Below, piece after piece: positions 1 to 7,229 of a stretch of 17,696 bases of DNA. The stretch covers positions 1-17,696 of the forward strand of contig CAZBWE010000048.1 in NCBI GenBank assembly GCA_964495465.1, written 5' to 3'. The DNA is from CAZBWE01 sp964495465 (GTDB taxonomy: Bacteria > Planctomycetota > Phycisphaerae > Sedimentisphaerales > Anaerobacaceae). Positions within the stretch are counted from its first letter, which is position 1, and the number at the start of each line of letters is the position of its first letter. The position numbers were made by a program, and so were the translations under genes. Below the pieces are notes generated by a model that saw only the letters and a program-made list of their open reading frames with translations, searched no databases and was not told where the DNA came from.

Positions 1-45
1 AAATTTGTTGCAATTTTTGACTGTTATGGTTAGGATTTGGCCAAA

Positions 46-72
46 GTACCACGGGCTGGAAGCCCGTGATAC
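46..72. repeat. REP-like palindromic repeat, intact copy
   Basis: A near-perfect hairpin: arm CACGGGCT (50-57), loop GGA (58-60), arm AGCCCGTG (61-68). It is extended outward by GTA (46-48) and TAC (70-72) with one C/A mismatch. There is no T-run after it, so it looks like a dispersed REP-type element rather than a terminator. A degraded copy of the core lies at 576-594 inside the next gene but one. It sits 16 bases before the start of the small gene at 89. Confidence 0.6.
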
Positions 73-88
73 GGCTAGGGTGTAGAAA

Positions 89-382
89 ATGGCTGAGGCA
101 AGTGAAAATAGCGTGAAAAACGGCAAAACGAGCGTCAGCAAAGAGGTAAGCGATTACGTTGACAGACTGAGCAGCGAGCACCGTATGCTGGTAATCCTCA
201 AGGCGCAATTGTATGATGGGACATGGGATTCGATGCTCGACGACCTGAAAAATCGGCTGGAAGGAAAGCCATATATATTTAAGCTTGTAAACCGAATAAA
301 CGACGATATTGCACGCATCGAAGAGATGCAGAAATTCGAAGCTGAGCATAATATTGACTTGGCTGACTACGTGAAAATGTAA
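89..382 (+). CDS. small hypothetical helical protein (97 aa)
   Basis: I do not recognise this family. The 97-residue product is hydrophilic and strongly charged, with no signal peptide, membrane segment, cysteine or metal motif, so it is probably cytoplasmic. From about residue 15 to 85 it looks almost entirely alpha-helical (segments near SKEVSDYVDRLSSEH, WDSMLDDLKNRLEG and RINDDIARIEEMQKFEAEH), which suggests a helical bundle or a binding adaptor. The ATG at 89 follows AGGGTG with a six-base gap, and the same AGGGTG signal precedes the gene at 6061, which supports this start. A palindromic repeat lies just upstream and another inverted repeat begins 23 bases after its stop. It is probably a real gene because of its clean start and protein-like composition, but its function is unknown. 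Confidence 0.6.
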   Translation: MAEASENSVKNGKTSVSKEVSDYVDRLSSEHRMLVILKAQLYDGTWDSMLDDLKNRLEGKPYIFKLVNRINDDIARIEEMQKFEAEHNIDLADYVKM

Positions 383-404
383 AGCTTAAAGCAAAGAAAA
401 ATTA

Positions 405-483
405 GCCACGAAGTCACAAAGACACAAAGTGGCGGTAGCTAAAATAAAAGTTAAAAAAATTAGTGCCTTTGTGTCTTGGTGGC
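405..483. repeat. imperfect long inverted repeat
   Basis: The left arm GCCACGAAGTCACAAAG (405-421) pairs with the right arm CTTTGTGTCTTGGTGGC (467-483) with two mismatches in 17. Alternatively GACACAAAG (421-429) pairs perfectly with CTTTGTGTC (467-475). The 45-base middle is A/T-rich. Sequences of this GACACAAAG/CTTTGTGTC type are dispersed repeats in many bacterial genomes; that is recalled, not searched. The repeat fills most of the gap before the beta-propeller gene and ends just six bases before its ribosome-binding site. Confidence 0.55.
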
Positions 484-488
484 AAAAT

Positions 489-494
489 GGGAGG
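489..494 (+). promoter_or_regulatory. ribosome-binding site deciding the start at 503
   Basis: GGGAGG lies eight bases before the ATG at 503. The upstream in-frame TTG at 476 has no comparable signal and falls within the right arm of the inverted repeat, so 503 is preferred. Confidence 0.7.
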
Positions 495-502
495 ACTGGG
501 AA

Positions 503-1624
503 ATGTCACGCAATTTGCAATGTAAGTTGTATTTATTAGGTGTCCTTTGTAGCACGGCCATCCTGGCAGTGCTTCCACAGGTAGAAAGCCCGTGCTACGC
601 AGACTCAGAAAAGCTTGTTTCACCGGAACTGCTTGAGCACGCTAAGTTAAAAATATTCTGGGAAAACAAGCTGCCGATTAAAAAAGGCGAAAGATTGGAA
701 CGATTGGTCATCCTCGGTGAACGTATATATGCTTTTTCCGACCACAACTATATGATTTCTCTAAACAGGGAAAAGGGGAATATGATATTCGGCAGTTCCA
801 TTGCACCTGCAGGCCTGCCGATTGTCGGGCTTGAGCTTTATGGAGACAAGCTCATATCTTTAATTGGCAATGAGGTGGTTGAAATTAATCCCGAATCCGG
901 CGAGAAACTCAGCGCCTGGCATCCGGGATTCAACATAGTTTGCCCTATAGCTCGTAACAGGTCTCACTTCTACCTGGCTGGGGAAGACGGACGCCTCCAG
1001 GTGCTGCGAGCGGAGGATATGGTTACGGTTTTCAAGGTGGCCCCCGATAACGAATCTATGATTACTTCAATTACCGCCGACGAGAGTTCCGTAATCTTTA
1101 CCACCGATGGGGGCAATGTGATTAGTTTTACGCCTGAAAAGCCCACCCGGCTCTGGCAATTTGATGCTGCCGGCGGTGTAATCGGGCCGATTGTGCGGGA
1201 TGGAAGCTCAATTTTTTTTGCCTGTAAGGACACGAATGTGTATAGAATTGATGTGCTCGACTCGCAGGCAGTGAAGCTCGTTTGGAAGTGTCAGACAAAT
1301 GCAGTGCTTGATAGTGCACCTTATATAACAAAAGATACCATTTATCAGCGGGCCGACGATAAAGGCCTGGCAGCCATAAACAAGAAAAGCGGCAAGATTT
1401 TGTGGCAGCTGGTCAAGGGCGCTGATTTATTAACAGAAGCGAGCGGAAAAGCTTATGTCATTACAAAAACCAGAACATTGGTAGTAATGGACAATAACAA
1501 GGGAAAATTATTGTATTCTGCCAATTTTGCGCAAGTGTCGCGATATGCAACAAACACAATTGATTCGAAAATTTATATTGCCAACAAAAATGGACGAATT
1601 ACATGCATAACACCCGTCGAATAA
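503..1624 (+). CDS. secreted PQQ-type beta-propeller repeat protein
   Basis: The 373-residue protein is exported and built of beta-propeller blades of the PQQ/BamB-like class. A signal peptide covers about residues 1-33: basic start, hydrophobic stretch from LYLLGVL to LAVL, and probable cleavage after CYA. Blade-like units follow, for example IYAFSDHNYMISLNREKGNM, KLISLIGNEVVEINPESGE and a late unit ending AAINKKSGKILWQL, which has the typical 'aspartate/asparagine, turn, G-K-x-L-W' ending. No catalytic residues of quinoprotein dehydrogenases are evident, so a scaffold or binding role is more likely than an enzyme. The ATG at 503 has a strong GGGAGG site; a TTG 27 bases earlier is the only longer in-frame option. 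A degraded REP-like element (549-598) encodes residues 16-32 of the signal peptide. The purH start is 66 bases downstream with no visible terminator between. The precise role is unknown. Confidence 0.8.
   Translation: MSRNLQCKLYLLGVLCSTAILAVLPQVESPCYADSEKLVSPELLEHAKLKIFWENKLPIKKGERLERLVILGERIYAFSDHNYMISLNREKGNMIFGSSIAPAGLPIVGLELYGDKLISLIGNEVVEINPESGEKLSAWHPGFNIVCPIARNRSHFYLAGEDGRLQVLRAEDMVTVFKVAPDNESMITSITADESSVIFTTDGGNVISFTPEKPTRLWQFDAAGGVIGPIVRDGSSIFFACKDTNVYRIDVLDSQAVKLVWKCQTNAVLDSAPYITKDTIYQRADDKGLAAINKKSGKILWQLVKGADLLTEASGKAYVITKTRTLVVMDNNKGKLLYSANFAQVSRYATNTIDSKIYIANKNGRITCITPVE
549..598. repeat. degraded REP-like element inside signal-peptide codons
   Basis: The outer arms GTAGCACGG (549-557) and CCGTGCTAC (590-598) are exact reverse complements. 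Inside, CGGCCA/TGGCAG around TCC forms a second imperfect hairpin. Bases 576-594 match the repeat core at 50-68 at 15 of 19 positions. The element is read in frame as residues 16-32 of the beta-propeller protein's signal peptide. Confidence 0.5.
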
Positions 1625-1690
1625 AAAAGGGACATAAGGAAACAACATTTATCAAATGGAATTCAAAAAAATCAGGGAGATGAAGGTCAA

Positions 1691-3301
1691 ATGGATGTAA
1701 AAATTAAGACGGCATTGATAAGTGTTTCTGACAAAAGCGGAGTCGTAGATTTTGCCAGGAAACTGAGCAAGATGGGAGTTAAGATAATCAGCACCGGCAG
1801 GACAGCCAAAAAACTAAGCGAGGCCGGAATAAAAGTTGCCGGTATAGAGTCGGTTACAGGTTTCCCGGAAATGATGGATGGCAGGATAAAGACACTTCAC
1901 CCAAAGATTCACGGTGCACTTTTGGGTTTGCGTGACAAAAGCGAACATATAGCCGCAATGAAAGAGCACAATATTGAGCCGATTGATTTAGTCTGCGTGA
2001 ATCTTTATCCGTTTGAACAAACCATTGCCAGGCCCGGCTGCACATTAGAAGAGGCGATTGAAAATATCGATATTGGCGGGCCAAGCATGCTCCGTTCTGC
2101 TGCGAAAAATCATAAGTTCGTCACGGTTGTTACAAGCCCCGACCAATATGACATAGTCATCGAGCAGATGGAAAAAAATGACGGGGCTGTGAGCGAACAG
2201 ATGCGCAGCGATTTTGCACGAGTTGCCTTTGGTCTGACAGCGTCCTACGATGCAGCGATATCAAAATACCTCAACGGCAAAGCAAATGTCCCCTTCCCGG
2301 AAAGGATTTCAATCGCCCTTAGAAAAGACAGAGGGCTGCGTTACGGCGAAAATCCTCACCAAAATGCCGCATTTTACAAGCTGCCGGCCAGTGGCGAGAC
2401 ATCCGCTTGCACCGCCAGCATATCGGAGGTCGAAACCAGTATCAGCTTTAACAACCTTCTGGACGCCAACGCTGCGTTTGAGCTGGTCAAAGAATTCAGC
2501 GAGCCGGCGGCTGTGGTGGTCAAACATCTCAATCCCTGCGGATGTGCTATAGATGAGAATATTTGCGAGGCGTATCGAAAGGCCTATGAAGGTGATGTAA
2601 TCAGCGCGTTCGGCGGCATCGTAGCGCTCAACAGAAAAGTGGATGTTGAGCTGGCCAGAACGATAATGGAATCCTACAGCCGATTCGGAAAGGCATTGGG
2701 AGCAGGCGGTTTCTTTGCAGAGGTGATAATTGCCCCGGAATTCGAGGCCGATGCGGTCGAGATAATCAGGACGCTAAAAAGCTGGGGCAACAGGGTCCGC
2801 CTGATGGAAACCGGGCCAATCGATAGAACAAAGACAAATTATGCCGAGCTTGATGTTCGCTGTGTCGTTGGTGGGCTGTTGTTGCAACAAAGGGACCTGG
2901 TCGGCTGGGAACCGGATGCGCTGACGTATCCAACGAAGGCCAGACCGACAAAAGAGCAACTCGAAGACCTGCGGATTGCCTGGCTCGCCGCCAAGCATAC
3001 CAAGAGCAATACAATCGTGCTGGTCAAGAACCGAAAGGTCATAGGAGTTGGGGCGGGACAAATGAATCGCGTTGAGTCCGGACTAATCGCCTTTAAGAAT
3101 GCAGGCAACCAGACAAAAGACTGCGCAATGGCCTCCGACGCCTTCTTTCCATTCCCCGATAATGTCGAAAATGCCGCCAATGCGGGCGTAGCGTGCATAG
3201 TTCAGCCGGGCGGCTCGAAAAAAGATGATGAAGTCATTGCCACTGCGGACAAGCACAGCATTGCTATGGTCTTTACCGGCAAAAGGCACTTTAAACACTA
3301 A
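1691..3301 (+). CDS. purH: bifunctional AICAR formyltransferase / IMP cyclohydrolase
   Basis: PurH catalyses the last two steps of de novo purine synthesis in the cytoplasm: formylation of AICAR by 10-formyl-tetrahydrofolate, then ring closure to IMP. The 536 residues match the usual length of about 510-540. The N-terminal MGS-like cyclohydrolase domain (about 1-195) has SVSDKSG (11-17), ISTGRT (33-38) and a segment with DGRIKTLHPKIHGALLG (63-79). The transformylase domain (about 200-536) has LRYGENPHQ (216-224), FNNLLDANAAFELV (253-266), the catalytic Lys278-His279 in VVKHLNPCGC, SAFGGI (305-310), a KHTKSN motif and the family's typical basic, histidine-rich end RHFKH. The ATG at 1691 has GAAGG four bases upstream and AGGGAG further up. 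It converges on metK with only 37 bases between the stops. Confidence 0.97.
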   Translation: MDVKIKTALISVSDKSGVVDFARKLSKMGVKIISTGRTAKKLSEAGIKVAGIESVTGFPEMMDGRIKTLHPKIHGALLGLRDKSEHIAAMKEHNIEPIDLVCVNLYPFEQTIARPGCTLEEAIENIDIGGPSMLRSAAKNHKFVTVVTSPDQYDIVIEQMEKNDGAVSEQMRSDFARVAFGLTASYDAAISKYLNGKANVPFPERISIALRKDRGLRYGENPHQNAAFYKLPASGETSACTASISEVETSISFNNLLDANAAFELVKEFSEPAAVVVKHLNPCGCAIDENICEAYRKAYEGDVISAFGGIVALNRKVDVELARTIMESYSRFGKALGAGGFFAEVIIAPEFEADAVEIIRTLKSWGNRVRLMETGPIDRTKTNYAELDVRCVVGGLLLQQRDLVGWEPDALTYPTKARPTKEQLEDLRIAWLAAKHTKSNTIVLVKNRKVIGVGAGQMNRVESGLIAFKNAGNQTKDCAMASDAFFPFPDNVENAANAGVACIVQPGGSKKDDEVIATADKHSIAMVFTGKRHFKH

Positions 3302-3334
3302 GATTTGTTTCGGCGGGGCAAGCCCGCCAAATCT
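3301..3334. terminator. bidirectional hairpin between purH and metK
   Basis: AGATTT (3301-3306) pairs with AAATCT (3329-3334), and GGCGGG (3312-3317) pairs with CCCGCC (3323-3328). GTTTC is an internal bulge and GCAAG the loop. On the plus strand TATTTTA follows, a short T-rich run. On the minus strand the bulge and arm give mixed A/T, so termination there is less certain. The last base of the purH stop codon lies in the stem, and the metK stop lies five bases beyond it. It probably insulates the two convergent genes. Confidence 0.6.
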
Positions 3335-3338
3335 TATT

Positions 3339-4541
3339 TTACATTCCTGCTGCCTTGCGGAGTTTGGCCACCATATCGGTCTTTTCCCAGGTAAAGTTGG
3401 GACCCGTTCTTCCAAAGTGGCCACCATAAGAGGTCTGGGCAAAAATCGGGCGAGCAAGTTTTAAATAAGCAATCATTTTCTTAGGCGTTAGCGGGAAAAG
3501 CTTTCTTACAATCTGGCTGATTTTCTGCTCGCTAATCTTTGAAGTTCCTTCAGTATCAACAAGAACAGAAATTGGCTCAGCTACTCCAATGGCGTAAGAG
3601 AGCTGAATTTCACAGGCATCGGCAAGACTGGCGGCAACTATGTTCTTAGCGATGTACCTTGCCATATAGCTCGCCGTTCTATCAACCTTCGTGGGGTCTT
3701 TTCCGCTAAAGGAACCGCCGCCGTGGCTGCCCCTTCCACCGTAAGTATCAACGATGATTTTTCTGCCGGTCAACCCGCAATCACCTTTGGGACCGCCTGT
3801 AACGAACCGGCCGGTAGGATTGATATGGTATATAATGTCTTTGTCAACAAGCCGTTTTGGCAAAACCGGCAAAATAACATTCTCAATGATTTGCTTTCGC
3901 AATTGTCTGTAGGTAATAGACGGTGAGTGCTGGGTAGCTATGACAACGGTGTGAATACGTTTTGGCCTGCCGTTCTCATACTCGACTGTAACCTGGCTCT
4001 TGCCATCCGGCCTGAGCCAGGGCAACTTTTTATTTTTACGCATCTTCTCCAGCCGAGTCGTAAGCGTGTGCGCAAGCTGAATAGGCATAGGCATAAGCTG
4101 GGGAGTTTCTTTGCAGGCGAATCCGAACATTATTCCCTGGTCTCCGGCCCCCTGCTCTTTATGCAGGCCGACACCTTCGGTCACACCCTGCGAGATGTCG
4201 GGGCTTTGTTTACCAATCGATACAATAACAGCGCAGGTTTCATAGCAAAACCCGAACTCAGGGTCATCATACCCAATTTCCCTGATGGTATTACGCACAA
4301 CTTTTGGGATATCCACTACCGCCCCGGAAGTTATTTCACCGGCAACTATGACCATATCGTCCTTGACCATTGTTTCGCAGGCAACCCTGCTCTTTGGGTC
4401 CTGTGCGAGCATTGCGTCAAGAATTGCATCTGATATATGGTCGGCCACCTTGTCGGGATGACCCATTGTTACTGATTCACTCGTGAAAAGATATTTATCC
4501 GTATCACAATAATTATTGTCTTGCCTTGTTTTTCTGATCAT
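3339..4541 (-). CDS. metK: S-adenosylmethionine synthetase
   Basis: MetK makes S-adenosylmethionine from methionine and ATP in the cytoplasm, supplying methylation and polyamine pathways. The 400-residue protein has all three repeated domains. Hallmarks are SESVTMGHPDK (21-31; the histidine and aspartate of the ATP/Mg site), GAGDQGIMFG (131-140) and GGGSFSGKDPTKVDR (274-288), the phosphate-binding loop. The C-terminal SYGGHFGR (371-378) also fits. A Met replaces the common Glu in 'VTEGHPDK'; this variant occurs in some bacterial lineages. The ATG at 4541 gives an N-terminus about 14 residues longer than usual; no other ATG or GTG lies before YLFTSES, and AAGGA sits about ten bases upstream. 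The DUF547 gene ends 64 bases upstream on the same strand, so metK is probably its downstream partner in a transcript. I saw no SAM riboswitch. Confidence 0.97.
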   Translation of the reverse strand: MIRKTRQDNNYCDTDKYLFTSESVTMGHPDKVADHISDAILDAMLAQDPKSRVACETMVKDDMVIVAGEITSGAVVDIPKVVRNTIREIGYDDPEFGFCYETCAVIVSIGKQSPDISQGVTEGVGLHKEQGAGDQGIMFGFACKETPQLMPMPIQLAHTLTTRLEKMRKNKKLPWLRPDGKSQVTVEYENGRPKRIHTVVIATQHSPSITYRQLRKQIIENVILPVLPKRLVDKDIIYHINPTGRFVTGGPKGDCGLTGRKIIVDTYGGRGSHGGGSFSGKDPTKVDRTASYMARYIAKNIVAASLADACEIQLSYAIGVAEPISVLVDTEGTSKISEQKISQIVRKLFPLTPKKMIAYLKLARPIFAQTSYGGHFGRTGPNFTWEKTDMVAKLRKAAGM

Positions 4542-4605
4542 TTGCAGTTTATCCTTTTAGTAATCCACACCTTGTTATTACTTTTTTGCGGTTTATTTTC
4601 TTCTG

Positions 4606-5673
4606 CTAACCATCGTTAATAGTCCAGTCAAACCTCACATATTCAACTGTATAATATTCCACTTCAAGAAAAGACACATCGCCTCTGGAGATATAATCGG
4701 TGAGAAAATTCAAAACAGCGCGAATTTCGGGCTGCTGGTCCTTGAATTTTTTGTCCGTGCCGAACTTACTAATAAACTCTTTTCCATGCCAGGTCGGTTT
4801 AAGCAAAGCAGACAAATAAACAATCTTGTTTTCTTTGTCAATTCTGAACGCTTTTGAACCGGACAGGAATTTTTTCACCTGATTGTCCAGCTGTTTGTAG
4901 AGTTTACTTCCATAATACGGCTCATTTCGCAAGGGAGGACCTGACAAACAGCCGAGGGTTAAGGCAAACAGGATGCGTGGCTCGTCAAACTCCTTATGGA
5001 ATAACCGCTGCTGGATTTCTGCAAGTGTAAATTCCTCATCCATTACAATAAATTTGCTTTTCCAGATGCCCCCTATATTTCTGTCAATATGCCTGATACT
5101 GTCAGGTCCCCAGATAATGCGCAATATTCGTGTTGACTCAATGGGGTAATTATCAACTATCACTTTAAGCATTTTTATATTATATGCGTTAATCCAAAAG
5201 GCGATTTTGTCCTCTTTTGGCCAGGATTTATATTCACTCGGGTCAAGTTCGGCAAAATCATCAAGCAGCCGGTTCAGCTCCACCTTTTTTCGTCTGAGTT
5301 CTTTATAGTTAACCATTCCCTCATCGTCGACGTAATGAGTTAAAATAGGGGCACATTTATCGTGAAAAGTAACCTTTGGAGCAGGTTTCGGCCTCGAAGG
5401 TTCGGGCTTTGGCTTTGGGGGCTCGATTTTCGGTGGTTCGGCCTCGGCTTTTGGCGCTGCGACTTTCGGCGATGCTGGCTTTGGTGGCTCAGACTCCGGC
5501 GGTTTTGATGCCGGAAGTTCGGTTCCGGGACTTTCGGTCTTTATCGGCTGGGGCTCTGTGAGGACGGGTTTTGATGGCTCAACCTGCGGCTTTTCAGCAG
5601 ACTCGGGCTCACAACCTACAAAAAAAATCAATATCGCAAGCAAAGATATGAAAACAAAAAAACGCTTAACCAT
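4606..5673 (-). CDS. DUF547 domain lipoprotein with proline-rich spacer
   Basis: The 355-residue protein is probably an envelope lipoprotein. A short basic start and hydrophobic core (5-19) lead into FVGC with Cys21 as the likely lipidated residue; Phe at -3 makes it an imperfect lipobox. Residues 22-100 form a low-complexity stalk rich in Pro, Lys, Glu and Ser (repeated P-x-P and E-P-P-K units), likely extended and able to span the periplasm or cell wall. The globular part (about 103-345) has the DUF547 signature FWINAYN (159-165) and a second block ALTLGCLSGPPLRNEPY (237-253). The family block usually reads close to SCPPLR, so a cysteine seems replaced by glycine here. The function of DUF547 is unknown. 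GAAGG precedes the ATG by a few bases. A candidate promoter lies at 5728-5754, and metK follows on the same strand. Confidence 0.85.
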   Translation of the reverse strand: MVKRFFVFISLLAILIFFVGCEPESAEKPQVEPSKPVLTEPQPIKTESPGTELPASKPPESEPPKPASPKVAAPKAEAEPPKIEPPKPKPEPSRPKPAPKVTFHDKCAPILTHYVDDEGMVNYKELRRKKVELNRLLDDFAELDPSEYKSWPKEDKIAFWINAYNIKMLKVIVDNYPIESTRILRIIWGPDSIRHIDRNIGGIWKSKFIVMDEEFTLAEIQQRLFHKEFDEPRILFALTLGCLSGPPLRNEPYYGSKLYKQLDNQVKKFLSGSKAFRIDKENKIVYLSALLKPTWHGKEFISKFGTDKKFKDQQPEIRAVLNFLTDYISRGDVSFLEVEYYTVEYVRFDWTINDG

Positions 5674-6060
5674 CTCTGACCTTCATACAAATAATTGCAC
5701 AATTCTTTAATGATATAAAGCCATCACCTTATATTAGAAACGCAAGTAAGTCAACACCCAGCGATATCATAGCCATTTTTATCATAGTTTTACAGAAAAA
5801 TCTGGATTTTTAGAGAGATATTCCACGAAAAACAGTATCAAGGAAAATTCCCAGCCATGAATTAAAACAATTAATAAATCAAAATGACATTTTGAATCAA
5901 GATGGTAAAAAGAACGATATTTCTATATTACTATCCAAGTCCGGCTTCTGGGACTGACTTGACAAAATGTAGTTGAAAAGTTAAACTGGATAATATCGAA
6001 AAATGTGTATAAAGTGAGAGTTGTTTGAACAAGATAATCTGTTTTTAGGGTGTCTGCAAA
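5674..6060. other. 387-base divergent intergenic region
   Basis: This A/T-rich stretch separates the leftward DUF547-metK pair from the rightward HEAT/transporter train, so it should hold promoters for both. The leftward candidate is listed separately. For the rightward side I see TTGACA at 5959-5964 and TAATAT at 5991-5996, but they are 26 bases apart, too far for one standard promoter. TATAAA at 6010-6015 has no good -35 partner. No open frame, tRNA or strong hairpin is visible. Just before 6061, AGGGTG gives a ribosome-binding site. Confidence 0.6.
5728..5754 (-). promoter_or_regulatory. candidate sigma70-type promoter for DUF547-metK
   Basis: Read on the minus strand, TTGACT (5754-5749) and TATAAG (5733-5728) are separated by 15 bases, each matching consensus at five of six positions. 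The spacer is two bases short of ideal. The predicted start near 5720 would give a leader of about 45 bases. Confidence 0.45.
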
Positions 6061-7182
6061 ATGAATGTAAAAGGGTGGATTTTTGCCATTCTGGTAGTAT
6101 TTTTAGTCTTCCTGACGAGTTCGAGAACCGAAGCTGTTAATACAAGACTAATTGACGACGTCCTCCAGAAAAGCGTCCTCGACAGCCAGGACCTGCAGAT
6201 TATCGACAATTTTATAGATGAGGCGGTGCGAGAGCTTATAGGAACCCGTGATTTTTCAGATATAGCCCAGATTCGCACAGTTATCCTGAGCAGGCAAAGC
6301 AACCAGGCACAGTATGCCGAACAATTCTCCGAATCTGCCTACAAATATATCTCACAGGCCCTGCAAAAAACAGCAAGATTAACACCGGAAGGATACAGGG
6401 CCTTGTTAACAATGAACCTCCTTATTCTGATAGACGGCCTGGAAAATCCGAGGATAGCAGAGTTGGTCATAGAGAACCTAAAAGATAAAAACACAATTAT
6501 TCGATATTGGGCGGTTCATTGTCTTACCAACCCAAATGTTACAAAAAAGCTCAATGCCGGCGGAACAACCAATTTGACACTGGCTCGCAATATCGTGGCG
6601 GAACTTAACAAGATTGTCGAAAGCAGCAGCCCGGAGACATTAGTTTTAATAGCAAAATTCGCCGGTGACATCAAAACTCAGGAAGCAGAGGGCCTGCTGA
6701 TTCAATTAGCTGATACACGAATTAAAAAATACGCAATCTGGACGGTAGAATACGAACTTCTGGATTGCGATATTTTAAAATCGCTCAGCAACAAGATGAC
6801 CACGACAGACTTAAATAACTCGTCCTCAACAACAAGCAAAAGCAACCCTGTTGCCGGGCGTTTTGGCCAACTGTACTCTTACGTAATACAAAGATACCTT
6901 AAGGGTCAGAGGATTCTGAGCGATACCCAGAAAAACCAGCTGGCTTCGGTAATAGTCGAAACAGAGGACAAGTGCATCAGCAAACTTATGGGTAGAATAC
7001 ACACGACGATAAAAAGAGCTGTCGAGGAAAACGATATGAACGCCCTTTTCCAGGAGCATAACAAGTTGCTTGGTGAGGAAAGAACCGCGGGAGAACTGCC
7101 GTCGAAATTCAATTTCGACTATGGTGGCAGCACCGCCCCCCTTGCCCTACCGGAGCCGCCCAAAAACAAAGAACTCAAATAA
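6061..7182 (+). CDS. secreted HEAT-like helical repeat protein
   Basis: I do not recognise a named family. The 373-residue protein begins with a signal peptide (about 1-25, hydrophobic WIFAILVVFLVFL, likely cleavage after TEA), so it is exported. The mature part is helical; residues about 110-240 resemble HEAT-type helix pairs, for example NPRIAELVIENLKDKNTIIRYWAV with the 'R-Y-W-A' pattern common in such repeats. A Ser/Thr/Asn-rich linker (247-263) separates this from a C-terminal helical part, and the end is proline-rich. HEAT repeats usually bind other proteins. The ATG at 6061 follows AGGGTG with a seven-base gap. The next gene, a binding protein, starts 47 bases after the stop with no terminator between, so co-transcription with the ABC transporter is likely. 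A role as transporter partner is inference from position only. Confidence 0.7.
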   Translation: MNVKGWIFAILVVFLVFLTSSRTEAVNTRLIDDVLQKSVLDSQDLQIIDNFIDEAVRELIGTRDFSDIAQIRTVILSRQSNQAQYAEQFSESAYKYISQALQKTARLTPEGYRALLTMNLLILIDGLENPRIAELVIENLKDKNTIIRYWAVHCLTNPNVTKKLNAGGTTNLTLARNIVAELNKIVESSSPETLVLIAKFAGDIKTQEAEGLLIQLADTRIKKYAIWTVEYELLDCDILKSLSNKMTTTDLNNSSSTTSKSNPVAGRFGQLYSYVIQRYLKGQRILSDTQKNQLASVIVETEDKCISKLMGRIHTTIKRAVEENDMNALFQEHNKLLGEERTAGELPSKFNFDYGGSTAPLALPEPPKNKELK

Positions 7183-7229
7183 GCACCAAATTTCACCTAT
7201 CAGACCCAACAGGAAACAACGGAGGTTTA

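Noticed and set aside
476..502. Longer beta-propeller protein starting at TTG 476
   Set aside because: The TTG lies in an inverted-repeat arm without a ribosome-binding site, while ATG 503 has GGGAGG at eight bases and starts a proper signal peptide.
414..623. Leftward 69-residue open frame
   Set aside because: It spans the inverted repeat and the start of the beta-propeller gene, has no ribosome-binding site and no protein-like features.
2839..3457. Leftward open frames of 119 and 124 residues opposite the purH end
   Set aside because: Both are antisense to well-conserved purH codons and look like reading-frame shadows.
4542..4605. SAM riboswitch before metK
   Set aside because: The gap is only 64 bases and shows none of the paired helices of a SAM riboswitch.
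5959..5996. TTGACA plus TAATAT as promoter of the HEAT/transporter train
   Set aside because: The 26-base spacer is too long for a standard sigma70 promoter; no better pair was found.
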